Shown: positions 16,839 to 24,696 of the stretch, piece after piece
Position numbering within the stretch: position 1 is the first letter of the stretch
Layout: each line of letters starts with the position of its first letter
Origin: Stratiformator vulcanicus
GTDB taxonomy: Bacteria; Planctomycetota; Planctomycetia; Planctomycetales; Planctomycetaceae
Length of the DNA stretch: 64,000 bases
Assembly (NCBI RefSeq): GCF_007744515.1
Contig: NZ_CP036268.1
Coordinates: forward strand, 1,775,712-1,839,711
Direction of reading: 5' to 3'
The notes under the pieces: generated by a model
Told to the model about the DNA's origin: nothing
The model's input: the letters and a program-made list of their open reading frames with translations, nothing else
Database searches by the model: none
Position numbers and translations under genes: made by a program

Positions 16839-17468
16839 TCAAATGCGGCGACCGCGCAGCGGATTCTGGTCGAGCCAATGGTAAATCAGTTCTTCAACGT
16901 CCCGGAACGTCGGCTCGTCTTCGTCAACGGATAGCTTTCTCGCAAGCTTTACCCATTGTTTCCGAAACGCTTCATACCGCGAAATTATCCGACGGGCGCT
17001 GGGAAGTCGACGTTGGCTGAAAGTGTTCAGCCAATTCCGGATCTGTGTGACCGCCCGGTTCGGATCGTCGTCATGTGCTCGGATGTCCTGACCCGAAATA
17101 TCCGATAGAAATTGCTGGAAACGATACCTCTCCGTATCGAGTATCAGGCAATTCTTGCTATCTTGGGGAGGTGCCCCGAACCACTTCGCGCCGAGAAACA
17201 TTCCGAGTTCGAGCGGCATATTGAAGCGAGGAAATCCAGAAATCGCATCCATTTGAACGCGCGAAATATCGTGGATCGCGAACTGCGAAGTCCCGATCAG
17301 GTCTCTAATTTTATGGACCCGGATCTGGCTGCTGTCTTCGTCTTCGAGAGCACAGCGGGGGCGAAAGCCGCAGTCGTAGATTGCGAAGAGAATTGCATCA
17401 AAGATCGGACGATAGTCAGCATCAAAAGGACAGTTCACGAAGATGTTCGTCTCATATTGGCCGCTCAC
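16839..17468 (-). CDS. TIR/deoxyribosyltransferase-like nucleotide-processing protein (putative)
   Basis: The 209-residue protein starts with a beta-strand NIFVNCPFD (residues 8-16) followed by helix YRPIFDAILFAIYDCGF, strand RPRCALE, the helix-strand pair VHKIRDLIGTSQFAIHDISR (51-70) and the FNMPLELGMFLGAK block (82-95, Glu87). This order and the Glu in an N-x-P-x-E-L-G context recall TIR domains and nucleoside 2-deoxyribosyltransferases, where the equivalent Glu is catalytic. A second half (SDISGQDIRAH, then a charged helical tail) is family-specific. It starts with GTG overlapping the TGA of the 54-residue gene (GTGA). I recognise this as a recurrent bacterial family without assigned function; NAD or nucleoside cleavage is inference. 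Confidence 0.7.
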   Translation of the reverse strand: MSGQYETNIFVNCPFDADYRPIFDAILFAIYDCGFRPRCALEDEDSSQIRVHKIRDLIGTSQFAIHDISRVQMDAISGFPRFNMPLELGMFLGAKWFGAPPQDSKNCLILDTERYRFQQFLSDISGQDIRAHDDDPNRAVTQIRNWLNTFSQRRLPSARRIISRYEAFRKQWVKLARKLSVDEDEPTFRDVEELIYHWLDQNPLRGRRI

Positions 17469-17629
17469 TTCTTCGCAATCCGACGTTTAGCTTGTCTGCT
17501 GTTGCCTGCCTCCGATCGACTCTCCGAAATAACCTGACGGACCGCTTCACGAGCTTGGGCGCGCGTGAAGCTCTTCGGCCGTCCGAGCGGCTTGAGTAGG
17601 ATCCGATATTCTTTCGATTTCGTTGGCAT
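17465..17629 (-). CDS. Small basic protein, translationally coupled to the TIR-like gene
   Basis: The 54-residue ORF starts at ATG (17627-17629), and its TGA (17465-17467) overlaps the GTG of the downstream gene. A purine-poor leader (GTGGGACAACTT) precedes the ATG. The product is strongly basic (MPTKSKEYRILLKPLGRPKS, then a helix FTRAQAREAVRQVI and a RQAKRRIAKK tail), with the GRPKS stretch resembling an AT-hook-like or DNA/RNA-binding segment. It may bind nucleic acid or sense a trigger for its partner. It is too short for motif certainty; the overlap is the main support that it is translated. Confidence 0.6.
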   Translation of the reverse strand: MPTKSKEYRILLKPLGRPKSFTRAQAREAVRQVISESRSEAGNSRQAKRRIAKK

Positions 17630-17676
17630 AAGTTGTCCCACCCTTGATGAAATTAATTGAGAGACATGCCTTCATT

Positions 17677-18621
17677 CTACCCGCGCGGCGTCCCGGCTTG
17701 AACCGCGGTCTTGGCCGGGCCGAGGGTTCCGACGAATTGTGTGACGTCGTCGCAATCGGCCTCTACAACGATCGCCTCAAGTTGCGCCGTCAGATCGGAA
17801 GACAGCCCCGGCTTGTAGAAGTTCGCGGTTCCGACCTGCACGGCGGTAGCCCCGGCGACGAGGAACTCCATCACGTCGTCGATCGACTGAATGCCCCCGA
17901 TACCGATGATCGGGACATCAACGGCCTGAGCCACCTGCCACACGATCCGCAAAGCCAGCGGTTTGATCGCTGGTCCGGACAGGCCGCCGATGCCGTTGCC
18001 GAGGATCGGTTGCCGGCGGCGCCAGTCGATCGCCATGCCCTGAAAGGTGTTGATTAGCGAAACCGCATCGGCCCCCGCTTCGGCCGCTGCCTGAGCGATA
18101 ACGGGGACGCTCGTGACGTTTGGCGTCAGTTTGGCAATCACCGGGAACGGACAGGCATCGACGACGCCGCGAACGACAGCCGCGGCCTTGTCCGGATCGG
18201 TCCCGTAGTCGACACCGCCACTGACGTTCGGGCAGGAAATGTTGAGTTCGAGGGCCGCGATCCCATCGAACTCGGCCAATCGCGATGCCATCGCCACGAA
18301 CTCGGCTTCGTTCTTTCCGGCGATGTTGACGATCAGAGCCGTCGGCAATCCGGTCAGATACTCAAGATGCTTTTGGATGAAAGCGTCGAGCCCGTCGTTG
18401 TCGAGGCCGATCGAGTTCAACAGGCCCGACGGTGTCTCAACGGTCCGCGGCGGCGGATTGCCCGCGCGTGGAAGCGGGGTGACAGTCTTAGGAATCACGC
18501 CGCCGATCTTGGAGAAGTCGACGAACTCAGCCATTTCCCGCGCGTAGCCGAATGTTCCCGATGCGACCAGGATCGGATTCGACAGCGTAAGCCGATTCAA
18601 ACGGACGGAAAGTCGGCTCAT
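17677..18621 (-). CDS. pyrD: Dihydroorotate dehydrogenase, class 1B-like
   Basis: The 314-residue flavoprotein oxidises dihydroorotate to orotate in pyrimidine synthesis. I place the start at the ATG 18619-18621 ([16 protein letters not shown]), because upstream in-frame sequence is repeat-like and runs into the tRNA. Family motifs are [36 protein letters not shown] with the catalytic Cys (class 1 enzymes use Cys), [19 protein letters not shown], and [19 protein letters not shown] for the FMN phosphate site. Class 1B enzymes pair with an iron-sulfur PyrK; no pyrK lies in this window, so the electron partner is encoded elsewhere or absent. Confidence 0.93.
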   Translation of the reverse strand: MSRLSVRLNRLTLSNPILVASGTFGYAREMAEFVDFSKIGGVIPKTVTPLPRAGNPPPRTVETPSGLLNSIGLDNDGLDAFIQKHLEYLTGLPTALIVNIAGKNEAEFVAMASRLAEFDGIAALELNISCPNVSGGVDYGTDPDKAAAVVRGVVDACPFPVIAKLTPNVTSVPVIAQAAAEAGADAVSLINTFQGMAIDWRRRQPILGNGIGGLSGPAIKPLALRIVWQVAQAVDVPIIGIGGIQSIDDVMEFLVAGATAVQVGTANFYKPGLSSDLTAQLEAIVVEADCDDVTQFVGTLGPAKTAVQAGTPRG

Positions 18622-18732
18622 AACGCGCGAGATCGGGCAGGGCTGGCGACCGTCGGCAGGAAGTGCAATTTCAGCTTCGGCCGAAATCTCAACTCCGGCG
18701 GAAATCTCAGCGCCGAAGGAAGTTAAGACAAA

Positions 18733-18806
18733 TGGACCCGATTGGACTCGAACCAACGACCTCATGCATGTCAAGCATGCGCTCTAACCAACTGAGCTAC
18801 GGGTCC
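18733..18806 (-). tRNA. tRNA-Val (anticodon GAC)
   Basis: The minus strand folds as a full cloverleaf: acceptor stem GGACCCG/CGGGTCC with A discriminator, D arm GCTCAGTTGGTTAGAGC, anticodon stem CATGC/GCATG around TTGACAT (anticodon GAC), and T arm GTTGGTTCGAGTCCAAT. The CCA end is not encoded. It lies directly upstream of pyrD on the same strand. Confidence 0.95.
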
Positions 18807-18968
18807 GTAGCGGCTGCCGTGGTGTGGCAGGGTCGTGAAAGCTACGTCTGACTTGGGCAGGCGTCAAGCGAAAAGCCCGATGTTGATCGGTATGACGCCG
18901 CAACGGCTCGACAGGTTCGCCGGATGCTCTGAGCGGACCACGCAGCGACAGCGCGGGCGTTGTTTGAC

Positions 18969-20246
18969 TCACCCGCTGTGCTGATCAGAGAGCCGGGTGA
19001 GATTGCCGTCGGAATCGAATTGAAACGATCGCACCGGGCCCGAAGGTTCCGATTGCGGATTGGCAGCGATGTCGGGCAGACAGGATTCACTGACCTCGAC
19101 CGATTCGAGATGAAGCGTGTCGAGGATCCGAACAACGCGCGCCTCCTGCGGCGGCGTCGGGCCGATCGTTCGCAAGGCAGTTTCAATGCATTCACGATCG
19201 GTCGGGAACGAAACCGGGATGTGAGCACCGCTGACGTGACCGCTGGTGACGCAGTTGATTCCGGTGATTTCGCGATCAATCGCGGCGACGGTTCGGTCGT
19301 TGGTAAAGTCTGCATAGCCGATGCCGCAGCCGTTCCCTTTTGATTTCACGGTCACGCTGCGAACAAAGATGCGCTTGCAGCGCACCGATTCGCGATCGGA
19401 CGGGAAGTGCCGCAGAAATTTTCGCCCGACGACGTTCATGTCCATACCCGTTCCGCTGATCTCCTTGCCGAACTGGTCAATAATCAGCAGGTCAACCTCG
19501 TTGACCGGGAGACGGGGCATCCATTTGCGGGCCATTTGCAGCAACTCCGGCTCACGAGATGCGAAGCTCTCCGGCCGGACCGCTTCGACGTGCGCGGTTT
19601 CTTCGCGGGCGTTCTCCACAACAGCGAGCCCGCACAAGACCGGGCATTTCTCCAACAAAAGCGGTACGATCTTCGACGCGATCGGTTCAAAACTTTCGCC
19701 ACGGCAGTGGCGGTGATAGATCTCGGCCCCGCTGCGTTTGCCGAGGCCGATCATCAGCATTTTGTGCAATCCGCTCTCGATCGGCCCGGCGAAGTCGGTG
19801 TGCGGTTTGACCCTGTTGAATACGATGACGTGGTCCGCTTCGAACGCCGGTTTTGCGAAGTGGATTTCGATCCCTTCGTCCGTCCGGCCGAGAATAACGG
19901 TCTCCATCGTCGAACAAATTTCGACTCCCAGCGATTCTTCGGTCAGGTCGAATCCCGCGAGCAGAGCACGTTGCCCCTCTGAATTACCACCGCCGTGGCT
20001 GCCCATCGCTGGGACGATGAAGGGTTTGGCCCCGGCTGCCTGAAAGAACTCGATCTGTGCGCGGACGAGGGCCTTGAGATTGGCGATGCCGCGACTGCCG
20101 ACCGTGATTGCTACCGATTCACCGGGGCGAACGCTCTTGGCAACCTCGGCTTTGTTTAAAGTGTCGTGAGTAGCCGCGGTGACGTCCTCGACAGATTGTG
20201 CGTCGAATATCTGTCTGACGGGTAACATCTGCGGGAGGATCGGCAT
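18969..20246 (-). CDS. LarA-like / DUF2088 family protein
   Basis: The 425-residue protein resembles the lactate-racemase (LarA) N-terminal domain family. Seen motifs are RPGESVAITVGSRGIANL, VPAMGSHGGG with a candidate metal-binding His, and VIVFNRVKPHTDFAGPIESG followed by GLHKMLMIGLGKRSGAE. LarA proper is a nickel-pincer enzyme; whether this homologue carries the cofactor or racemises lactate cannot be judged here, and no larB, larC or larE is adjacent. The C-terminal 80 residues are family-variable. It lies alone between the tRNA and a divergent release-factor gene. Confidence 0.75.
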   Translation of the reverse strand: MPILPQMLPVRQIFDAQSVEDVTAATHDTLNKAEVAKSVRPGESVAITVGSRGIANLKALVRAQIEFFQAAGAKPFIVPAMGSHGGGNSEGQRALLAGFDLTEESLGVEICSTMETVILGRTDEGIEIHFAKPAFEADHVIVFNRVKPHTDFAGPIESGLHKMLMIGLGKRSGAEIYHRHCRGESFEPIASKIVPLLLEKCPVLCGLAVVENAREETAHVEAVRPESFASREPELLQMARKWMPRLPVNEVDLLIIDQFGKEISGTGMDMNVVGRKFLRHFPSDRESVRCKRIFVRSVTVKSKGNGCGIGYADFTNDRTVAAIDREITGINCVTSGHVSGAHIPVSFPTDRECIETALRTIGPTPPQEARVVRILDTLHLESVEVSESCLPDIAANPQSEPSGPVRSFQFDSDGNLTRLSDQHSG

Positions 20247-20363
20247 CGGTGACGTGAACCTTTTGCGTTACAACGGCTTCAGTCGAGTCGACGGCCCGAA
20301 ACGCGGCTACAGGAGTCCGGCAATAGTCCCTCGACCTCGAATCCTCGATCATTCGGTACAGAC

Positions 20364-20825
20364 ATGAGCGACGCAATCGAATCGACAGTCCCGAACCGGC
20401 CGGATAAAAGACTGCGCGTGTCGCCGACCGTCTCGATCGACCGCGCCGAGTTCACGGTCACGTATGTCCGCAGTTCCGGTCCCGGCGGTCAGAACGTCAA
20501 CAAGGTCGCCACGAAAGCCTGCCTGCGCTGGAGCCCGCTGGAGTCGCCGAGCCTACCGGAGCGCGTGCGGACTCGGTTTCGTGCCCTATTCGGCTCGCGG
20601 CTGACGAATGACGGTGAAATCATTCTCATGAGCCAGCGGTATCGCGATCGAACGAAGAACCGCGATGACTGCATCGAACGATTGCGGAAGATGCTGTTGG
20701 AGGCGGCCACGCAACCGAAAAAACGCCGACCGACGCGTCCCTCGAAGGGGTCAAAGCAACGTCGGCTGGATGCGAAGAAACGGCGTTCGGAAACCAAACG
20801 GCTGCGGGGCCGGCCGGACCAGTGA
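20364..20825 (+). CDS. arfB: ArfB-type peptidyl-tRNA hydrolase (ribosome rescue)
   Basis: This 153-residue protein has the release-factor catalytic domain with the GGQ motif at residues 41-43 (RSSGPGGQNVNKVATK) that hydrolyses peptidyl-tRNA, followed by a very basic C-terminal tail (KKRRPTRPSKGSKQRRLDAK). That tail, in ArfB/YaeJ, enters the empty mRNA channel of stalled ribosomes. The codon-reading domains of RF1/RF2 are absent, and the length fits ArfB (about 140). SmpB for trans-translation is also in this window (48243), so two rescue routes are present. Confidence 0.9.
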   Translation: MSDAIESTVPNRPDKRLRVSPTVSIDRAEFTVTYVRSSGPGGQNVNKVATKACLRWSPLESPSLPERVRTRFRALFGSRLTNDGEIILMSQRYRDRTKNRDDCIERLRKMLLEAATQPKKRRPTRPSKGSKQRRLDAKKRRSETKRLRGRPDQ

Positions 20826-21089
20826 TCCGGACCCGTTGCCAGGGTCTTCGAAGTGGCCTTCCCGCCGATCGAATCGCTGGTTGGCGATCCGCGTTTGGAT
20901 CGAAATCTTACTCGCGGAATAGATGCGATCATTCTTGCAGCGTCGAGTTTGGGAACCGCTGAATAGAGTCCCTTGCTCCCGCTGCGGGCTGGTGATTGTT
21001 TCGCGAATTGCCGTCTTCACCAATTTTTTCGGAAGTGCTACGGTCCCGCGAATCATTTTGGCGAATCGCGTTCGCTCGGAGACTGCGAC

Positions 21090-22589
21090 ATGCATCGGCG
21101 ACTCATGGCGGCTCAAGTCGGTATCGGCTGTTCTTTCTTCTGCGTATTCGGCTTGAGCCAGATCGCGCTGGGCCAACTCGCTGAGAAGGGGGTCGACCCG
21201 GGAACCGCGTTTCTCCAAGTCGCGGCATCGCCGACGGTTGAGCAAGTCGAAGGTCATTTTTTGCGGGTGAGGATGCGAACGTCTCGACCTGTCGAAGCAC
21301 AACGACCTGAAGATAGCTCCGGCCGAACGGAGCAATTGCCGACAAGATATTTGCAGACTCAACGTAATTTTCAGACACAACGTGCCCAACGCCCCAACGC
21401 GTGGGTGCGGGCTGCCGTCCGTGTTGCCGGTTCGAAGAAAGACGGCCCCGAGTTCTTCGAGGCTCCGCTGAGGCGATCGGCCGATGCCGCGGACGACTTG
21501 TTTGATGACTCCCCCGTTCCCGAGCCGCTGCCGGTTCCAGAGAACGCGTCGCCGGTGCCTGAGTCGGCCTATATCCGTGACTTGATCGATCTCGCGTTGC
21601 CTCACGCGGGTCACGATGAGCGGGAAATTTGGGAGGAACAACTCGAAGATCTGGCCCCGAACGCGGCGATGGACCTGTTGGAAATCCGTCGTCGACTCGG
21701 TTCGCCGACCAAGAGTTTTGGCCCGCTGCTTCCGCAGACGGAGCCGTCGACGGCTCAGTTGTTTGAGGTGTCACTGCCATCGCATTCTGACGAGGTGGCG
21801 TGGGTGTCGGATTCAATCAGGCATTTGAAGGCCGCTGAACGGCAAATACTGAGCAATATCGCGAACGCGTCGACTCCCGGTTACACGCGGCGTGAAGCCG
21901 TGCTCGGCCCTGCCGACCCGATGCGAAATTCCGCCGGCGGAATGACCGAACAGACGACGCAAGGGGTTGAACAATTCGGGCTGCGGTTCGATCTCTCGGA
22001 CGGCTCGCTACGAAAAACCGGCCGCGTGTTCGACCTGGCCGTCGAAGGGGCGGGTTTTCTCGTTGTGGCCAATGGAAAGCAGATGGCCGTCACGAAGAGT
22101 GCCTCATTTGTCCGCGATAATGAAGGGCGACTCGTCCTGGACGGAAATTTCAGAGAGTGGGAACTGCAACATCCGATCGTCGTCCCGGCGGCCAGTTTCG
22201 ACCTGCGGATTGGGCAAGACGGTTCCGTGATGTGCCGACTACCCGATTCCCGACAACCGACGGCACTCGGGCGGATCACTATCGTCCGATTCGTAGATCC
22301 GTCTCACTTGGAGCCACTCGGTCCACTCCTTTGGGAACCGACCGTGGCGTCGGGCGATCCGGTACCCGCATCGGACGACGACGCCGACTTCGGCACGATT
22401 CGCTCGGGCTTCCTCACCGAATCGAATGTCGATCTCGACGCCGAAGTCGAGGCGCTCGATCAAATCCGTCGACAGATCGAGTTGCTGGAGCGGTCCGAGC
22501 CGCGTTCGTCACTTGTCGACCGCGCCCCCGCTCCGCCGAGCCGGTCGGCCATGTCAGATCCGACAGATTCTCAGTTTCCGATCCGTTGA
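21090..22589 (+). CDS. Exported protein with flagellar rod/hook (FlgEFG-like) region
   Basis: I chose the ATG at 21090, which begins a signal-peptide-like segment (MAAQVGIGCSFFCVFGLSQI, cleavage near ALG-Q); a Met at 21105 is possible. After about 220 low-complexity residues comes a region with the flagellar rod-protein consensus: LKAAERQILSNIANASTPGY (about residues 246-265), FDLAVEGAGFLVVANGKQ, an ASFVRDNEGRLVLDGN segment and a C-terminal SGFLTESNVDLDAEVEALDQ, matching FlgE/F/G-like proteins. True FlgG-type proteins use the flagellar exporter and lack a Sec signal, so this arrangement is unusual. No other flagellar gene is nearby. Could be a degenerate or re-purposed rod protein. Confidence 0.65.
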   Translation: MHRRLMAAQVGIGCSFFCVFGLSQIALGQLAEKGVDPGTAFLQVAASPTVEQVEGHFLRVRMRTSRPVEAQRPEDSSGRTEQLPTRYLQTQRNFQTQRAQRPNAWVRAAVRVAGSKKDGPEFFEAPLRRSADAADDLFDDSPVPEPLPVPENASPVPESAYIRDLIDLALPHAGHDEREIWEEQLEDLAPNAAMDLLEIRRRLGSPTKSFGPLLPQTEPSTAQLFEVSLPSHSDEVAWVSDSIRHLKAAERQILSNIANASTPGYTRREAVLGPADPMRNSAGGMTEQTTQGVEQFGLRFDLSDGSLRKTGRVFDLAVEGAGFLVVANGKQMAVTKSASFVRDNEGRLVLDGNFREWELQHPIVVPAASFDLRIGQDGSVMCRLPDSRQPTALGRITIVRFVDPSHLEPLGPLLWEPTVASGDPVPASDDDADFGTIRSGFLTESNVDLDAEVEALDQIRRQIELLERSEPRSSLVDRAPAPPSRSAMSDPTDSQFPIR

Positions 22590-22601
22590 TCCGACGGCAT
22601 A

Positions 22602-23267
22602 ATGCCGATTGTCAGAGCCCCGCCTCGGCCTCCGCGGCGGATTTCTCTTTGGCTGACGACGAATCCGAAGAATAATTCTCGGAGCGGAATCGTCCTGCCA
22701 GTGTACGGGACAATCGAAATCAACGGTCGATTTTTGATTGAACAGCGTGATTCGATCGCAGCAAGTCCGATTGATCTCGGTAAGTTACATTCCGAGATCG
22801 CGCACGAGTTGCAGGCGTACATCACCGGCATTGTGCATGACCCGGATATCGCCGGGGAACTGGTACAGGACGCTTTTGCCCGATTGGTCGAGCGTCCTGC
22901 GCCATCAGATTTGCGGTCGGCCAAAGCGTGGGCATATCGCGTTGCCCACAACGTGGCGATCGATTGGTGCCGGAGTAAACGCAGAGAACGGAAGCATGTC
23001 GGGCAAGCATGGTGGCTGCGTCCTCGGGAGACTGAGGATGAAGGCATCGATTGCCTTTTAAAGGCTGAGCAGAAAGTCAGGATTCGGCAGGCGATCGATC
23101 GTCTGCCCGCGGAGCAGAGATTTGTCGTCGAACGACGCATTTTTCAAGGAAGAAAGTTTGCCGTCATCGCAGAGGAACTTGGCGTTCCCCTCGGAACCGT
23201 TCTGACGCGGATGCGTTTGGCGATGGTCAAGTTGTCGCGGTCCTTATCCGACGAGAAGAACCCATGA
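22602..23267 (+). CDS. RNA polymerase ECF-type sigma factor
   Basis: The 221-residue protein carries region 2 (HDPDIAGELVQDAFARLVER, then AKAWAYRVAHNVAIDWCR) and a region 4 helix-turn-helix (FAVIAEELGVPLGTVLTRMR). The first 40 residues are unusual, and a TTG near nt 22734 is an alternative start closer to the usual ECF length. Its stop overlaps the start of the next gene (ATGA), the classical sigma/anti-sigma arrangement. It probably controls the operon that follows (inference from order). Confidence 0.88.
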   Translation: MPIVRAPPRPPRRISLWLTTNPKNNSRSGIVLPVYGTIEINGRFLIEQRDSIAASPIDLGKLHSEIAHELQAYITGIVHDPDIAGELVQDAFARLVERPAPSDLRSAKAWAYRVAHNVAIDWCRSKRRERKHVGQAWWLRPRETEDEGIDCLLKAEQKVRIRQAIDRLPAEQRFVVERRIFQGRKFAVIAEELGVPLGTVLTRMRLAMVKLSRSLSDEKNP

Positions 23268-23914
23268 GCACGGATCAATCAGAATTCCCAAATCATTTCG
23301 ACGATGTCGATTGGCGTGCCACACAATATGTGCTCGGCGAACTGGGTGCCGAAGAGTCCAAGTCGTTGGAAGACCAGTTGGGTCATGACCAAGAGCTACG
23401 CGAAGCGGTTGCCCGGGCCACTCAACTGACGCTGGCGATCGCTGCGGTCCGACCGATGACGGCGGAACTCGTCGCCCGCCGATCCGTGCGGTCGAAGCGA
23501 AGTCTTCAGATCGCCGTTGTCGGCACGGTCGCTGCTCTGGCATTAGTGATGGCGGTCGCGGTGACTCCACCCGGTGAGAAAACCGTGAATCGCGAGCAGA
23601 AAACCGAAGCTTTGCTCGCTCTGTGGGCCGAATCGCGGGTGGACGATCACGTTGCCCAGCCGGACGCCCCGCAGTGGGAACGACCAATCCACATCGGCCC
23701 GCTGACAGATAATTCTGGCGACGACTCACTCGAGTCGGATGTCGCCCCGCCCAACTGGATGCTTGCCGCCGTCTCATTCGATGAAATGGAAGTTGGCGCT
23801 GCGGAATCGGGAGATGATGCAGCTCCCTCCGTGTTCAACCCCGGGCCGACTTCGGTGATCGAATCAACCGATGAGCCGGAGCAGTTTTTGCCGCCGCAGA
23901 CGGGGACCTTCTAA
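23264..23914 (+). CDS. Transmembrane anti-sigma factor
   Basis: A 216-residue protein whose ATG overlaps the sigma gene's stop by 4 bp. The N-terminal cytoplasmic part (residues 1-85: DWRATQYVLGELGAEESKSL, then QLGHDQELREAVARAT) is the anti-sigma domain seen in planctomycete ECF pairs (no HxxxCxxC zinc motif), followed by one transmembrane helix (about residues 86-105, LQIAVVGTVAALALVMAVAV) and a periplasmic acidic, Pro-rich tail. It would hold the sigma factor at the membrane until signalled. Confidence 0.85.
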   Translation: MSTDQSEFPNHFDDVDWRATQYVLGELGAEESKSLEDQLGHDQELREAVARATQLTLAIAAVRPMTAELVARRSVRSKRSLQIAVVGTVAALALVMAVAVTPPGEKTVNREQKTEALLALWAESRVDDHVAQPDAPQWERPIHIGPLTDNSGDDSLESDVAPPNWMLAAVSFDEMEVGAAESGDDAAPSVFNPGPTSVIESTDEPEQFLPPQTGTF

Positions 23915-23915
23915 C

Positions 23916-24596
23916 GTGAAAGCAACTCTCGCGAACGGAATTATCGTTCTGAGCGTGATCGCTTTAGCGAGCGATTCAGCCACGGCCCAAAAACCGTTGG
24001 TGGAGCCGAATGATGGTACCGCCCCGAAAATTGAACGGGCGGCCGAGCAGGCCTCGACGACATTTCTCAAGCAGCATCATCCCGAACTGGCCCGCCTGCT
24101 GGTCGCTTTGGAATCGCGTGATCGATCCGCCTATCAGAGCGCGATCAGCGATGTGGATAAAGCTCGTCGTCGCCTTGAGCGCTTGGAAGACCGGCAGCCT
24201 GAGTATTGGCAGAACCAATTAGAGAAGTGGAAAATCGATTCGCGAATTCGCTTGCTTCTGGCCCGGCTGACCATGATCACCGGCGACGTGTCCGTCTCAC
24301 CGACGGAGCGTGAAGAACTGGCAAGGTTGCTCAAGCAGCGTCGCGAGAACCGATTGCAAACGCTCGAATATCAAGAGAAACAGACGGTCGAGCGATTGAG
24401 AAGGCTCGAGCAGCAAGTCGAGAACGCCGCCAACGAAGTCGGCGACACCGCCGGCCTTGAGCGTGAGGTCGATTCGGTTCTCCGCAGCGTGGCGAAAAAA
24501 CGCTCGAATTCCGGTAGCAAAGAAAAATCCAAGAAGAAATCGAAGGCCGGACGCGTCGTAGATGCGAGTCCGAAGACCGGGCCCGCCGGCGACTGA
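23916..24596 (+). CDS. Exported coiled-coil protein in the sigma/anti-sigma run
   Basis: I start at GTG 23916, one base after the anti-sigma stop. This gives 226 residues with a signal peptide (KATLANGIIVLSVIALASDS, cleavage near ATA-QK). The mature part is almost wholly helical, rich in Glu, Arg, Gln and Leu heptads (KSVDKARRRLERLED-type stretches, REELARLLKQRRENRLQTL), and ends in a Lys-rich tail. A periplasmic sensor or spacer role next to the anti-sigma factor is plausible; no enzyme motif is seen. Confidence 0.75.
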   Translation: MKATLANGIIVLSVIALASDSATAQKPLVEPNDGTAPKIERAAEQASTTFLKQHHPELARLLVALESRDRSAYQSAISDVDKARRRLERLEDRQPEYWQNQLEKWKIDSRIRLLLARLTMITGDVSVSPTEREELARLLKQRRENRLQTLEYQEKQTVERLRRLEQQVENAANEVGDTAGLEREVDSVLRSVAKKRSNSGSKEKSKKKSKAGRVVDASPKTGPAGD

Positions 24597-24696
24597 GTCG
24601 CCAACGGGCGAAGCAGCGGATTCGACCGGTTCACTCCTGGCCATCAGGAGTCCTATCTCTCAAGTTTCGCTATTTGCTCATGTGCGGAGTGGTCTG

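Noticed and set aside
18622-18774. N-terminal extension of pyrD into the tRNA-Val gene
   Set aside because: The extension is repeat-like and enters the tRNA; the family start fits the ATG at 18621.
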